A stretch of DNA of 64,000 bases from Nitrosomonas sp. (GCA_031316255.1 JALDQW010000001.1:496001-560000); one strand, 5' to 3'. Positions 30,744 through 41,458 are shown, counted from the stretch's first letter. Notes: generated from the letters alone by a model not told the origin. Program-made: numbers and translations.

Positions 30744-32345
30744 TTAATGAACAGTCGGTTTAAAGACTGGTGGTTTTTCGAAACTATGATAGGGTGCTGG
30801 TGTAGGCAGATGTGTCCACTCCAGTGTAGTTGCACCATCCCAGGGTTTCTCAGGCGATTTCTCGCCACTGCGAATAGTTTTTATCATGATGTACACAAAC
30901 AGAAGCTGTGACAATCCAAAACCAAACGCTCCCAGGCTTGAGATCATGTTGAAATCAGCAAATTGCAGCGCATAATCTGGGATTCTGCGTGGCATACCTG
31001 CTAAGCCCAAGAAATGCTGAACAAAGAATGCCATGTTAAAGAAGATCATGGATAACCAGAAATGGATTTTACCCAGTTTTTCGTCATACATGCGACCGGT
31101 CCATTTTGGAATCCAGTAGTACGCACCGGCAAACAATGCAAACAGCGAGCCAGATACCAATACATAGTGGAAATGAGCGATCACATAATAGGTATCCTGC
31201 ACCTGAATATCGATAGGCACAATCGCGCAAATCACGCCACTAAACCCGCCGATCACAAACAGGAAGATAAATCCAATTGCAAAGAGCATTGGTGTCTCAA
31301 ACGTCATCGACCCTCGCCACATTGTAGCCGTCCAGTTAAAGACTTTCACACCTGTTGGTACCGCGATCAGCATTGTTGCATACATAAAGAATAACTGAGC
31401 AACGGTCGGCATGCCTGCGGTAAACATATGATGCGCCCAAACAACGCATGACAAAATCGCAATAGAAGCTGTAGCATAAACCATTGATGAATAACCAAAC
31501 AGCGGTTTGCGTGAGAATGTCGGAATGACTTCAGACACGATACCGAAGGAAGGCAAAATCATAATATACACTTCCGGATGACCGAAGAACCAGAAAATAT
31601 GCTGGAACAATACCGGATCACCACCACCCGCTGCATTAAAGAAGCTTGTGCCGAAATGACGATCTGTCAGCAACATGGTTACTGTACCCGCCAAAACAGG
31701 CATTACCAGAACCAAAAGATATGCGGTAATCAACCATGTCCAAACGAACAAAGGCATGTCCATTAGTTTCATGCCTGGTGCACGCATATTCAGGATAGTG
31801 GTAATAATGTTAATCGCGCCCATAATGGATGAAGCACCCAGAATATGGACTGCAAAAATCATCATATCAACACCCAGGCCACCTTGTGTCGACAGCGGCG
31901 GATAGAATGTCCATCCCCCAGCAGCTGCACCGCCAGGAACGAAGAACGATGAAACCAGCAATGATGCCGCCACAGGTAATAACCAGAAACTCCAGTTATT
32001 CATACGGGCAAATGCCATATCCGGCGCGCCGATCATCATTGGCACTTGCCAGTTAGCAAAACCTACGAATGCCGGCATAATGGCGCCAAACACCATAATC
32101 AAGCCATGCAAAGTGGTAAATGAGTTAAATAATTCAGGTTCTAGAATCTGAATACCCGGTTGAAATAGCTCGGCACGAATACCCATTGCCAGAAAACCGC
32201 CCGTAAAAAACATCGCCAGACTGAACCACAGGTACATTGTACCAATGTCTTTATGGTTGGTTGTTGTTACCCAGCGCATTATGCCTGATGGATGGTGGTC
32301 ATGGTGATCATCGTGACCATGCACATCGCCATGTACTGCTGCCAT
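30744..32345 (-). CDS. ctaD: Cytochrome c oxidase subunit I (aa3 type)
   Basis: The 533-residue protein is a full-length heme-copper oxidase subunit I with 12 membrane helices. Visible ligands are the low-spin heme histidine in [13 protein letters not shown], the CuB histidine and cross-linked tyrosine in [11 protein letters not shown] (with the D-channel glutamate), the WAHHMFTAG pair and the heme ligands in [12 protein letters not shown]. It reduces oxygen to water and pumps protons. An unusual histidine-rich leader ([14 protein letters not shown]) begins the protein. It follows ctaC by 13 bp. Confidence 0.99.
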   Translation of the reverse strand: MAAVHGDVHGHDDHHDHHPSGIMRWVTTTNHKDIGTMYLWFSLAMFFTGGFLAMGIRAELFQPGIQILEPELFNSFTTLHGLIMVFGAIMPAFVGFANWQVPMMIGAPDMAFARMNNWSFWLLPVAASLLVSSFFVPGGAAAGGWTFYPPLSTQGGLGVDMMIFAVHILGASSIMGAINIITTILNMRAPGMKLMDMPLFVWTWLITAYLLVLVMPVLAGTVTMLLTDRHFGTSFFNAAGGGDPVLFQHIFWFFGHPEVYIMILPSFGIVSEVIPTFSRKPLFGYSSMVYATASIAILSCVVWAHHMFTAGMPTVAQLFFMYATMLIAVPTGVKVFNWTATMWRGSMTFETPMLFAIGFIFLFVIGGFSGVICAIVPIDIQVQDTYYVIAHFHYVLVSGSLFALFAGAYYWIPKWTGRMYDEKLGKIHFWLSMIFFNMAFFVQHFLGLAGMPRRIPDYALQFADFNMISSLGAFGFGLSQLLFVYIMIKTIRSGEKSPEKPWDGATTLEWTHLPTPAPYHSFEKPPVFKPTVH

Positions 32346-32358
32346 AAGTTATCTCCTC

Positions 32359-33237
32359 TTAATTATTTTCTGAATTTTCTGCCGTAGCTGCCGCTTCATC
32401 GGCCTCAGCTACCAAATCAGTGCTTACAGCTGCCAAATTAACTGTTTCATTTGTTCCAGCCAATTTTTGAGCAACCCATTGTGCGTATGCTTCTTCTTCC
32501 AGAACCTCCACTACAATCGGCATGAAACCATGGTCTTTACCGCATAACTCCGCACATTGACCACGATAAATGCCCGGTTTGTCAGCTGTAAACCAGGAAT
32601 CACGAATAAATCCAGGAATTGCATCCTGCTTGACACCCAATGCGGGCACCCACCATGCATGAATAACATCGTTGGCCGTTAAAATCATACGTACTTTTTT
32701 GCCAACCGGTACAACCATATGATTGTCCACCTCTAAAAGGTAGTTTTCACCTTTCGGCTCCCTGTTTTCAATTTGCCCTTTAGGCGTTGACAATTTACTG
32801 TAAAAGCTGATGCCTTCCCCATCACCCTGAAGGTAATCGTAACCCCACATCCATTGATACCCCGTTGCCTTGATCGTCATATCCGGGCTGGATGTGTCTT
32901 TCATTGCAATAACAGTTTTTGTTGCTGGCAAGGCCATCACAATCAGAATCAGACATGGAATAACTGTCCAGATTATCTCAACAGAAGTACTGTGATGAAA
33001 GTTGGCTGCTTTATAGCCAAGTGATTTGCGGTGTTTTAAAACAGAGTAAAACATCACTCCAAACACGGCAATAAAGATAGCCAAACAAATCCACAGGAGC
33101 GCGATATGCTGATCATAAATATCTTGTGCTATCACACTCTGCGGTTCGGGAAAGTTGTATTTAGACCCCACCGCCATGCTCGAATAAAAAGCAAGAGCGG
33201 CTACCCCCGCCAGGGTTACTACTGATTTACTTCTCAT
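32359..33237 (-). CDS. ctaC: Cytochrome c oxidase subunit II
   Basis: The protein has a signal segment, two membrane helices and a periplasmic CuA domain with WWVPALGVKQDAIPGF and the ligand motif GQCAELCGKDHGFMPIVVEV (Cys-x3-Cys-x3-His-x2-Met). It accepts electrons from cytochrome c. The start at 33237 (MRSKSVVTLAG) is preferred: GGGGGA lies just upstream, and the longer frame to 33309 adds 24 residues unlike any subunit II. An alanine- and glutamate-rich tail of about 30 residues ends the protein. It is the first gene of the oxidase operon. Confidence 0.97.
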   Translation of the reverse strand: MRSKSVVTLAGVAALAFYSSMAVGSKYNFPEPQSVIAQDIYDQHIALLWICLAIFIAVFGVMFYSVLKHRKSLGYKAANFHHSTSVEIIWTVIPCLILIVMALPATKTVIAMKDTSSPDMTIKATGYQWMWGYDYLQGDGEGISFYSKLSTPKGQIENREPKGENYLLEVDNHMVVPVGKKVRMILTANDVIHAWWVPALGVKQDAIPGFIRDSWFTADKPGIYRGQCAELCGKDHGFMPIVVEVLEEEAYAQWVAQKLAGTNETVNLAAVSTDLVAEADEAAATAENSENN

Positions 33238-34006
33238 ATTTTCCCCCACATGATTATTACTAATTTTGATTTCAGGCACTACTTCTTGCGTTACAAACCT
33301 GAACACCAAGTCTGTTCAGTCAGCGTTCGGAAGTTGCGCGCCAGAATCTCATCTTGTAAAAAAATAACCATACTCAAATCGACGACAATGACATTTCCTT
33401 GGCCGAATATTTTTATTATCCGCAACTTAGATTTTCTTAGTTAGAGATAACGCTCAAATGTTACTAAACCGAACGGAAATTCTAGCATGTCACAATTCCT
33501 CAAACAAGGGAAAATCATGATTTTTATAGCAATATTCCCCTGTTCATAAAGTGGTATTGTGCATTTTATTGCTTTATAAAAACCCTATTATTATCATGAA
33601 ATTTCTGCTTGAATTCCATCGCCGCCTTCGGTATTGTCTTCAATTTCGATTATTTACCTCATCTTGAAGAGATACAATTCATAAAAAATTCGATTCATTT
33701 TCCAAAATCTCCGAACACATAAAACACTGCGCCGTCAATTTTTTCACTTAAAACACTTATAATAGACATTCTTCATTCTGGTGAGGTGATCGCACCACTT
33801 AACTCATACTTAATACAACTATTTTTCCATTGCAAGAATGCCCCTAAACTAAACAAATCAATAAATACGGTTTATTTACTCGCTTACAGAGGAAATGATT
33901 TAGCGTAAATTACGAATCTGGAAATACAGGACATCCACAGTGATCACAACGATAAAGCAGAAAAATTTTCTCGGTACCCTATGTCTTATTCAGACTAAAA
34001 CATGAC
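33238..34006. other. Divergent non-coding region between ctaC and L,D-transpeptidase gene
   Basis: About 770 bases with no convincing gene. It must hold the promoter of the minus-strand oxidase operon. On the plus strand a TATAAT hexamer occurs around 33759-33764, followed by a short GGTG/CACC hairpin near 33785-33796. No regulator site was recognised. Confidence 0.5.
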
Positions 34007-35644
34007 ATGACACAACCGGCACCGCTTCATCATTTTTTGATAGGGTTGCTCTTTCTCCTATCTACGTCACCATCAAACGCAGATTCGCCAACTTCAAATG
34101 CATTGCGCCTGGAACTGGATAAATTTGTATCTCAAGACCTTGATAAATCAGTCACCCGTAAAGCCGGATTAACTGCATTGCAACAATTTTATATGGCGCG
34201 GAATTTCCAGCCAGCCTGGACACAGAATGATTCACAACGAACACAACTGGAAACAGTATTGGCTTTTTTAGCAACCGCGGAAGAGGAAGGATTGAATAGT
34301 GAGGATTATCAGTTACACCATTTAGCACAATTAGCAGAAAACCCTTCACATTCCGGGTACGAATTAGAATTCTTCACAACCTTGTCACTGCTGCAATTTT
34401 CCAGCGATCTATATCGCGGACGGTTTACCGCTGCCAATATTGATCCGGACTGGCATATTTCCCAACCGTATTTTAATGCCGTCAGTTTCCTGTCAGAAGC
34501 GATTGATTCAGGCAACTTGCAACATTCTCTGGAAAACCTAGCGCCCGGGATACCCAGCTACTGGTTGTTCAAGAACGCGCTGGCAAAATACCGTGACCTG
34601 GTTACACGACAGGTATCTTGGCAACAAATCCCAAAAATACATCTGATACGCCCCGGCGACACCCATCCGGTTATTCCACTTATCAGGAAACGTATCACTC
34701 AGGCTTTCGACACACATGGCAAAACTGAATTTAACCCGGGTTTTTCGAATGAAAGTGAAAACAGTCATCGATACGATACCGATCTTGTCAATGCAATCAA
34801 GGCATTTCAGTTACAGCATGGCTTGAATACCGATGGCATTATCGGCAAAAACACATTAAACGCATTGAACAAAACACCGCTGGAAAAGATACAGCAACTG
34901 CGCATCAACATGGAACGACTGCGTTGGCTGCCCCGTGATCTGGGCAATCGATATCTACTGGTTAATATAGCTGGTTATCAACTAGCCGCCATAGAAAATA
35001 ATCAATATATACTCGACATGCGTATTATTGTCGGCCGTAATTACCGGTCAACACCCAGCTTTAGTAGCCGTATTACACATTTGATTGTCAATCCGTTCTG
35101 GAATGTTCCAGACAGCATTGCCCGAAAAGACCTGCTGCCCAAGCAACAAAAGAATCCTGATTATTTCTCAAATCTAAATATTAAAGTCTATCCCAATTAC
35201 GCCTACAATTCGGAACCGATCGATCCGGATTCGATCGACTGGGCGGCAATAGGCAACGGTTTTCCGTATGCGCTACGCCAAGATCCTGGCTATCAGAATG
35301 CACTCGGCACAATAAAATTCATGCTGCCCAATCGTTTCAGTATTTATCTGCACGATACACCTTCAAAAGAACTTTTTGATAAGGACATACGCACATTCAG
35401 TTCAGGGTGCATCCGGTTGGAAAAACCATTGCAACTCGCCAAATTCTCTTTGCGTGACGACACTTCAATCGAATCGCTTAAAGAACAAATCAACTCCGGC
35501 AAAACCATAAAAATTAATTTGCCCCAACCATTGCCTACTTATATTGTTTACCTGACGGCGTGGGTTGATAGTCAGGACAAAATTCATTATTCACCGGACA
35601 CCTATGAGAGAGACAAACGCGCATTGAATTTTGCGCATTGGTAA
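34007..35644 (+). CDS. L,D-transpeptidase (LdtD/YcbB type)
   Basis: The 545-residue exported protein has a signal peptide (about residues 1-25), an N-terminal domain, a peptidoglycan-binding module (about 225-285; DLVNAIKAFQLQHGLNTDGI) and a YkuD catalytic domain (about 305-480). The active-site region reads YLHDTPSKELFDKD then FSSGCIRLEKP, with the catalytic cysteine and the preceding histidine kept. The length and domain order match the large LdtD/YcbB class, which makes 3-3 peptidoglycan cross-links in the periplasm. The following gene encodes a MepK-like enzyme, the same pairing as ycbB-ycbK in E. coli. Confidence 0.93.
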   Translation: MTQPAPLHHFLIGLLFLLSTSPSNADSPTSNALRLELDKFVSQDLDKSVTRKAGLTALQQFYMARNFQPAWTQNDSQRTQLETVLAFLATAEEEGLNSEDYQLHHLAQLAENPSHSGYELEFFTTLSLLQFSSDLYRGRFTAANIDPDWHISQPYFNAVSFLSEAIDSGNLQHSLENLAPGIPSYWLFKNALAKYRDLVTRQVSWQQIPKIHLIRPGDTHPVIPLIRKRITQAFDTHGKTEFNPGFSNESENSHRYDTDLVNAIKAFQLQHGLNTDGIIGKNTLNALNKTPLEKIQQLRINMERLRWLPRDLGNRYLLVNIAGYQLAAIENNQYILDMRIIVGRNYRSTPSFSSRITHLIVNPFWNVPDSIARKDLLPKQQKNPDYFSNLNIKVYPNYAYNSEPIDPDSIDWAAIGNGFPYALRQDPGYQNALGTIKFMLPNRFSIYLHDTPSKELFDKDIRTFSSGCIRLEKPLQLAKFSLRDDTSIESLKEQINSGKTIKINLPQPLPTYIVYLTAWVDSQDKIHYSPDTYERDKRALNFAHW

Positions 35645-35716
35645 TCGCAACATTAATTCATTGTTAGGAAAGAAAAATCATGTTAGGGTGTACGCACCCA
35701 AAAAGGAGGACTCAGA

Positions 35717-36331
35717 ATGCTAACCCGTTTCATGTCAACTCGTGTTTTATCGCCAAAGCAAGATGTTCTATCCCGTACAAATTCAAGGCCGAACATCAAC
35801 CGACGCCATTTCCTGAAAACAGGCGTTGGTGCGTGCGCATTACTTGCACTGCCTCATGTCCAGGCAAGCGTACTCAGCATGAACGAAAGGAAGCTGGCTT
35901 TTCTTAATCTCCATACGGGTGAGCGTGTTCACACAACTTACTGGGCTGAAGGCCAGTACATACCGGAAAGTTTGATGGCTATTGAGAATATCCTGCGCGA
36001 CCACCGCACAGGCGAAATATATGAAATAGACCGCAATCTGCTGAACTTGTTGCAGCTTCTAAATTATAAAATGGCGTCTAAAAATGAGTTTCACGTGATC
36101 TCGGGTTATCGTTCTCCCGCAACTAATGCTCAGCTTAACGCACGCAGCAGTGGGGTAGCAAAACGAAGCCTCCATATGCTTGGCAAAGCGATCGATATTC
36201 GCCTGCCTGGTCACACGCTTTCCAATCTACATATGGCTGCTCTATCACTGGAAGCAGGCGGCGTTGGCTATTATCCAAAATCTGATTTTATTCATCTTGA
36301 TACGGGACATGTCAGGCAGTGGCACGGATAA
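35717..36331 (+). CDS. DUF882 / MepK-like murein endopeptidase
   Basis: The 204-residue protein carries a twin-arginine type signal (NRRHFLKTGVGACALLALP, about residues 28-46) and a DUF882/M15-type peptidase domain. The zinc-binding pattern is visible in HVISGYRSPATNAQLNARSS, SLHMLGKAIDIRLPG and DFIHLDTGHVRQWHG. In E. coli the homologue MepK (YcbK) cleaves 3-3 cross-links made by L,D-transpeptidases, consistent with the gene directly upstream. An AGGAGG-type site (AAAAGGAGGA) precedes the ATG at 35717. Confidence 0.92.
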   Translation: MLTRFMSTRVLSPKQDVLSRTNSRPNINRRHFLKTGVGACALLALPHVQASVLSMNERKLAFLNLHTGERVHTTYWAEGQYIPESLMAIENILRDHRTGEIYEIDRNLLNLLQLLNYKMASKNEFHVISGYRSPATNAQLNARSSGVAKRSLHMLGKAIDIRLPGHTLSNLHMAALSLEAGGVGYYPKSDFIHLDTGHVRQWHG

Positions 36332-36395
36332 AGCCGGATGGGCCGTATTCTGTACTTCATTTGGAATAGGCCCAATTCAAGATAGTTTGTCATAC

Positions 36396-38579
36396 CTAAA
36401 ACTCAATAGGATCCACATCCAGAATCCACCGCACTTTATAAGCAGTCAGCGTACTTATTTGTTGAAACCATTGCGCTAAAAAAGACTGCAATTTTTTTCG
36501 CGAGCCCGATTGCACGAGTAAATGCGCCCGCTCCATGCCCTTCAGCCGTACCATGTTCGCAGATACCGGATCAAAAACTTCAACACTTGCCGACGACTGC
36601 ACCCGTTTACGCGCCGCATTCAAAAAATCGAAAACCGTTTGCAGGTTATGCGCTTCGGCACGCAGCAATGCTTGATAGGCATAGGGTGGAAAATCCGCAA
36701 CTTTTCTTTCAGCCAGTATCATTTTCGCCAGCACATCATAATCATGCTGCTTTAACGCCTGATAAAGCGGATGGTTTGGAAAATCGGTCTGAATAAGTAC
36801 CCGTCCAGGGATTTCTGCCCGACCAGCCCGGCCTGCCACCTGCATCAACTGGGTAAAAAGACGTTCCCCAGCCCTGAAATCGGTACTATACAAAGAAGTA
36901 TCCGCACCCAAAATGCCAACCAAAGTCAAATTTGGAAAATCATGCCCCTTTGCCAGCAACTGAGTTCCAACCAGGATATCGACTTCGTGTCGATGGATTG
37001 CCTGCAAAATTGTCCGCCAGGCATTCTTGCGCGACGTACTGTCGCGGTCAATTCGCAAAATACGCGCCGACGGAAACTGCATTGCCAGTGCTTCCTCGAC
37101 ACGCTGTGTGCCACGGCCAAACGGCATCATATCCTGTTCTCCGCATTGCGGACATGCGTTAGGAAATGATTCCCAATGCCCGCAATGATGGCAGGATAAT
37201 TTTTTATCGCGCAAATGTACAACCAAACGACTCGAGCATCGTTGACAAACCGCAGCCCATCCACAGGCCGGACACATCAATACCGGCGCATAGCCCCGCC
37301 TATTGATAAAAACCAAACTTTGCTGCCCATGCGTCAGGCAATTGTCGATTGCCTTGATCAGCGATCTGGACAAGCCGTTCAGGGGTTTTTCAGAACGCAT
37401 ATCGACGCACTCAACTTGCGGCAATACCGCATTCTTAACCGCACGGTTTCTTAACTGTAAGCAGTGATAGCGGCCGTTTAGAACACTATGGTAAGTTTCC
37501 AGAGATGGTGTTGCCGACCCCAGCACGACAGGAATACGCCTTTGCTTTGCGCGAAAAATTGCCAGATCACGCGCCGAATAACGCAATCCATCCTGCTGCT
37601 TGAATGAACTGTCTTGCTCTTCATCCACAATAATCAGCCCCAACTGTGGCAATGGCGTAAATACCGCAAGCCGCGTTCCCAAGATAACGCGAGCTTCCCC
37701 CTGCTGCGCCAGAGACCAGCCAATCAGCCTCTCCGTATCATTCAAACCGCTATGCAGACTGACGATTTGAATTGCCACAAAACGTTTACGAAACACCGAT
37801 TCCAGTTGCGGCGTCAGGCTAATTTCCGGAATCAGCACCAGCGTTTGCTTACCTTCTGACAACGCCTGCGCAATCAGGCGCAAATACACCTCCGTTTTAC
37901 CACTGCCGGTTACACCATGTAGCACCCAAGTATTGAACTGATTGAATTTTGTAGTTATTGCATCAACAGCTACCGACTGTTCCGGCGTCAATTCAGGTAT
38001 TACCGGCTCATCGGTCATGGAATCTGTTTCACATACAGAATCCACCCACCCTTTTTTCACCCAGTCTTTTAATACAATCGCCGCATGCGGTGAAATTTTC
38101 CGCGCTTCATGCGCATTGATTGACTTGTTATTGTTCAAGATGGAAAACAAGCGATGCATGACTTTATTTCGCGCCGGAATACACGACACATCCACCCGCC
38201 TGCCCGTTTCTGTCAGCATAAACCGTGCCGCTTTAACTGCGACTTTCATGCTTGGCGGTTTGTTATTGCGCAACTTTCCGGGAAGACTGTTCATCACGAC
38301 CATGCCTAGCGGATGATGATAGTATTCGCTGCAAAAAGAAAATAACGCGAGTAACTCACCGGATAACGACGGAATATCCCGAAAAATGCAAAATACGGAT
38401 TTCAGTTTCTCGGGTGCAATAGCCGTGTTTGAACAGACTTCCATAATGACGCCAATCATTTTTTTGGGACCGAACGGAACATACACACGAAGACCAATAT
38501 CGTTGTGATTGGCTTCGTCAACCGCATAATCAAACAACGTGTCGAGTGGAACATTAAGTGCGACACGCAGAATGGGCAT
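36396..38579 (-). CDS. priA: Primosomal protein N' (replication restart helicase PriA)
   Basis: The protein has the PriA N-terminal DNA-binding domain, then a helicase core with Walker A GVTGSGKTEVYLRL, the DEEQ box (LIIVDEEQDSSFKQQ) and four zinc-binding cysteine pairs (CPACGWAAVCQRC, CHHCGHWESFPNACPQCG). The C-terminal part contains the conserved TQLLAKGHDFPNLTLVGI and QVAGRAGR motifs. It reloads the replisome at stalled forks. The start at 38579 (MPILRVALNVPLDTLFDYAV) gives 727 residues and matches the family; a longer frame to 38660 begins inside a hairpin. Confidence 0.97.
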   Translation of the reverse strand: MPILRVALNVPLDTLFDYAVDEANHNDIGLRVYVPFGPKKMIGVIMEVCSNTAIAPEKLKSVFCIFRDIPSLSGELLALFSFCSEYYHHPLGMVVMNSLPGKLRNNKPPSMKVAVKAARFMLTETGRRVDVSCIPARNKVMHRLFSILNNNKSINAHEARKISPHAAIVLKDWVKKGWVDSVCETDSMTDEPVIPELTPEQSVAVDAITTKFNQFNTWVLHGVTGSGKTEVYLRLIAQALSEGKQTLVLIPEISLTPQLESVFRKRFVAIQIVSLHSGLNDTERLIGWSLAQQGEARVILGTRLAVFTPLPQLGLIIVDEEQDSSFKQQDGLRYSARDLAIFRAKQRRIPVVLGSATPSLETYHSVLNGRYHCLQLRNRAVKNAVLPQVECVDMRSEKPLNGLSRSLIKAIDNCLTHGQQSLVFINRRGYAPVLMCPACGWAAVCQRCSSRLVVHLRDKKLSCHHCGHWESFPNACPQCGEQDMMPFGRGTQRVEEALAMQFPSARILRIDRDSTSRKNAWRTILQAIHRHEVDILVGTQLLAKGHDFPNLTLVGILGADTSLYSTDFRAGERLFTQLMQVAGRAGRAEIPGRVLIQTDFPNHPLYQALKQHDYDVLAKMILAERKVADFPPYAYQALLRAEAHNLQTVFDFLNAARKRVQSSASVEVFDPVSANMVRLKGMERAHLLVQSGSRKKLQSFLAQWFQQISTLTAYKVRWILDVDPIEF

Positions 38580-38647
38580 ATTCAGAAGTATAAGGAGTTC
38601 AGAATAGAATTCTCCAGCAATCGCTGGAAAAGCAGACTTGCATGACT

Positions 38648-38673
38648 CCCTGGAAATCATTCAATTTCCAGGG
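38648..38673. repeat. Perfect 10-bp inverted repeat upstream of priA
   Basis: CCCTGGAAAT at 38648-38657 pairs with ATTTCCAGGG at 38664-38673 around a 6-nt loop. No T-run follows on the minus strand, so it is not a clear terminator for the lipoprotein gene. A second hairpin (TCCAGC-AATC-GCTGGA) lies nearby around 38611-38626. Confidence 0.5.
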
Positions 38674-38708
38674 GATTCATTTTTAAAAAAAATCAGTAAA
38701 CTACAAAT

Positions 38709-40121
38709 TTACCCGGAAACACGATAGACCGTTACAGGTTCTTCACCCTGCTTCTCAAGTTTGGCTGTATTGCCATCTGAATCGATGATAAAACTATGCC
38801 CCCCATCGCTTCCGGAGAACCCAATACAACCGTCCGTATTATAGGTAAAGCCGGTAATTCTTAGTTGATTGCTGCCCTTATTGTAGTCATATGTCGCGAA
38901 TTCCACGCCCGGTCTGGCGCAGTTCGCCTGATTGTCACGTGTTGCCTCTCCGATCGGATCAATCGACAAGAATCGGTTATTCGCAAAAAACACCAGCATC
39001 TTGGTTTTGATCGCATCCGCATCATACACCCATGCACCGACTATCCCGTTAGGATCATTATCAATTTTAGCAAAGCGTGTTTCCTTGATTTCTTTTTCGA
39101 CCACTTCGTTTTCATCACTGAGTTCAATCGGCTTGGCAATATTGAACATTTCGTTAAATACGCTTTTCTGTTCTCTTTCTCTTTGCACCGTCACAATATC
39201 GGAATTAATCATATCCAGGCCATCCGTACGGATACGACGGGTTGGGCCTGGATCTGACAATCCGGCTTTCAGATTGGTATCAATCGTTGTTTCTCCGGCA
39301 ACTTTAAAGCCACGCGTATCAAATTCAACTGCCCTGGCAAAACCATGCTCGACACCGGCCTGAAAGATAGTGCGTCCACCACATACACGATTCTCATCAC
39401 AGGAATCATCGGGCGATGCCTGTCCCTGCAAGTACTCACCGGTACCGTCTGCCGCAACCCTTAACACAGATGCCGTGCTATCGCTATAATTCGCCCAGAT
39501 TTGCGTGCTGAGTGTCGCGACGCCGGAAACCATAAAGTGTTTACTGGCGTCATCAACCGTTTTGGCGTCATGCTCAATACCCGCCGCTTCCAGAACACCT
39601 TGCAGTTCGGACGAACGTGCGAATGCTTCCGGTTCGCTATTGAGTCTGAGCGTATTATTCACGGCAGCCGCTGCTTCTTCCGTAATGGTAATACCATTGG
39701 ACGCATCACCATCCGAATCGAGTGACTGTAACAAAACCAGCAGATTGAGCAACTTGTTGTCATCGCCCTCGGCCAGATCAATCGGCGTCACCACCGGCAT
39801 ACCTTTGACTTTGCCCAGTGTCAAACCACCCAGTTTAAATTCGACGGTATCCCCATAATTAAAATCAAAATGACCGTTATCATTGGTAATCCCTTTTTTA
39901 CCGGATGAAGCGTTGTAGGAAACACCGGAAACTGGACTGTTCATCAACACACCTGTCGCAGCGCCGGTTGGCATTACACGAGTAACAGTTGAAGCTTCTC
40001 CACCGGTGCTGCCTCTGCCGCCGCCATCGCCACCACCACAAGCAGCCAACCCCACAGCCAAGGCAGCTGGCACAAGACAAGCCCATGGATTTACTTTGAT
40101 CTTTTGATTTAGTTTCATCAA
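38709..40121 (-). CDS. Large glycine-rich lipoprotein of unknown function
   Basis: The 470-residue protein has a long signal peptide ending in a lipobox (VGLAACGGGDGGG, cysteine near residue 28) followed by a glycine linker, as in surface lipoproteins. A small beta unit near residues 60-105 (VSGVSYNASSGKKGITNDNG, then HFDFNYGDTVEFKLGGLTLG) is found in many lipoproteins of this type. The remainder alternates hydrophilic strands and matches no family I can name. A possible adhesin or cell-surface role is inference only. Confidence 0.75.
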   Translation of the reverse strand: MMKLNQKIKVNPWACLVPAALAVGLAACGGGDGGGRGSTGGEASTVTRVMPTGAATGVLMNSPVSGVSYNASSGKKGITNDNGHFDFNYGDTVEFKLGGLTLGKVKGMPVVTPIDLAEGDDNKLLNLLVLLQSLDSDGDASNGITITEEAAAAVNNTLRLNSEPEAFARSSELQGVLEAAGIEHDAKTVDDASKHFMVSGVATLSTQIWANYSDSTASVLRVAADGTGEYLQGQASPDDSCDENRVCGGRTIFQAGVEHGFARAVEFDTRGFKVAGETTIDTNLKAGLSDPGPTRRIRTDGLDMINSDIVTVQREREQKSVFNEMFNIAKPIELSDENEVVEKEIKETRFAKIDNDPNGIVGAWVYDADAIKTKMLVFFANNRFLSIDPIGEATRDNQANCARPGVEFATYDYNKGSNQLRITGFTYNTDGCIGFSGSDGGHSFIIDSDGNTAKLEKQGEEPVTVYRVSG

Positions 40122-40354
40122 AATTCTCTCTTTTATTTAATTAATCAATTGAAGGTTATATCACTCCATCCGCAAAGCATTTTAGTGCGTTAACCGCCAG
40201 AAGAACAATGATTTTCTCTTCTACAACCACTATTATAGCCAAGCCACTTTATTTTGTTTCTTCTTATCGTACAAATTTAGATTTAGAATTATAACTTTTC
40301 ATTCATTCGATCATTACTTTTTTGCTTTATTGAAAATAGTCAGAGGACAGAATA

Positions 40355-41458
40355 TTGAATATGACTGAAGTCTCGCAACTGGCAAAATCATCAATCCAGT
40401 TACCAGTCGATTGGTACTTTAATTCCAAGATACTGGACATTGAAAAAAAATTTTTGTTTAATAATGGCCCCGGTTACATTGGCCATGAGGTCATGGTTCC
40501 CGGAATCGGCGATTACTATGTACCCGAATGGATGAAAAATGCAAAAATGTTGATTCGCAATCAACAGGGTATTGAACTTATCTCCAATATTTGCCGCCAC
40601 CGCCAGGCACGCATACTTACAGGCAAAGGCAATACCAGGAGTATTGTCTGCCCGTTACACCGTTGGACTTATGCCCTGGACGGACAATTACTTGGCGCGC
40701 CGCATTTTGAGCAGAATCCCTGCACACATCTGGAGAAAACACCGTTGCAAAACTGGAACGGACTTCTGTTCCAGGGAAAGCGATCCGTTGCAGAGGATAT
40801 GGCTAATCTTACCGTTTTGAACGACTTTGACTTTTCAGGCTACCTGTTTGACCATGCACGGATCGACCACTACAACTGCAACTGGAAAACATTTATCGAA
40901 GTATATCTTGAAGATTACCATGTCGATCCGTTTCATCCTGGCCTGGGCAATTTCGTCAATACAGGCGATCTTGTCTGGGAGTTTGGTGACTGGTATAGCG
41001 TACAAACAGTTGGTGTAAACAAAAGTTTTCTGAAACATTCGGGCACTCCAGTCTACGCAAAATGGCAAGAACAAGTGTTAGCGCAATACGAAGGTGGATT
41101 ACCGCAACATGGGGCGATATGGTTGCTTTACTTTCCTAACATTATGCTCGAGTGGTACCCGCATACGCTGGTGATCAGCACGCTTTTGCCGACGGATGTT
41201 GATCGATGCATAAATGTCGTCGAATTTTATTACCCTGAAGAAATTGTGCTTTTCGAACGGGAATTCGTCGAAGCAGAACAGGCTGCCTACCTGGAAACCG
41301 CTGTTGAAGACGAAGAAATTTGCATGCGTATGACCCAAGGCCGTCGCGCTTTATACGACCAATCGATTAACGAAATCGGTCCTTACCAGATGCCGATGGA
41401 AGCAGGCATGGCCCATTTCCATCAATTTCTTCGTCGAGAAATTGAGGCACACCTGTAG
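40355..41458 (+). CDS. Rieske aromatic ring-hydroxylating dioxygenase, alpha subunit family
   Basis: The 367-residue protein has a Rieske [2Fe-2S] domain with NICRHRQARIL and SIVCPLHRWTYALDG (Cys-x-His and Cys-x2-His ligands, about residues 80-105). A catalytic SRPBCC domain follows, with the mononuclear iron pattern LEDYHVDPFHPGLGNF. The reductase partner and small subunit are not adjacent, so the substrate is unknown. TTG 40355 has a GAGGA site about 7 bp upstream; ATG 40361 is the alternative start. An EamA transporter follows 25 bp later. Confidence 0.9.
   Translation: MNMTEVSQLAKSSIQLPVDWYFNSKILDIEKKFLFNNGPGYIGHEVMVPGIGDYYVPEWMKNAKMLIRNQQGIELISNICRHRQARILTGKGNTRSIVCPLHRWTYALDGQLLGAPHFEQNPCTHLEKTPLQNWNGLLFQGKRSVAEDMANLTVLNDFDFSGYLFDHARIDHYNCNWKTFIEVYLEDYHVDPFHPGLGNFVNTGDLVWEFGDWYSVQTVGVNKSFLKHSGTPVYAKWQEQVLAQYEGGLPQHGAIWLLYFPNIMLEWYPHTLVISTLLPTDVDRCINVVEFYYPEEIVLFEREFVEAEQAAYLETAVEDEEICMRMTQGRRALYDQSINEIGPYQMPMEAGMAHFHQFLRREIEAHL

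Noticed and set aside
33238..33309. Longer start for ctaC
   Set aside because: The additional residues do not resemble a subunit II leader, and a good ribosome site precedes ATG 33237.
38641..38680. Rho-independent terminator of the lipoprotein gene
   Set aside because: The hairpin is strong, but no T-run follows it in the minus-strand direction.
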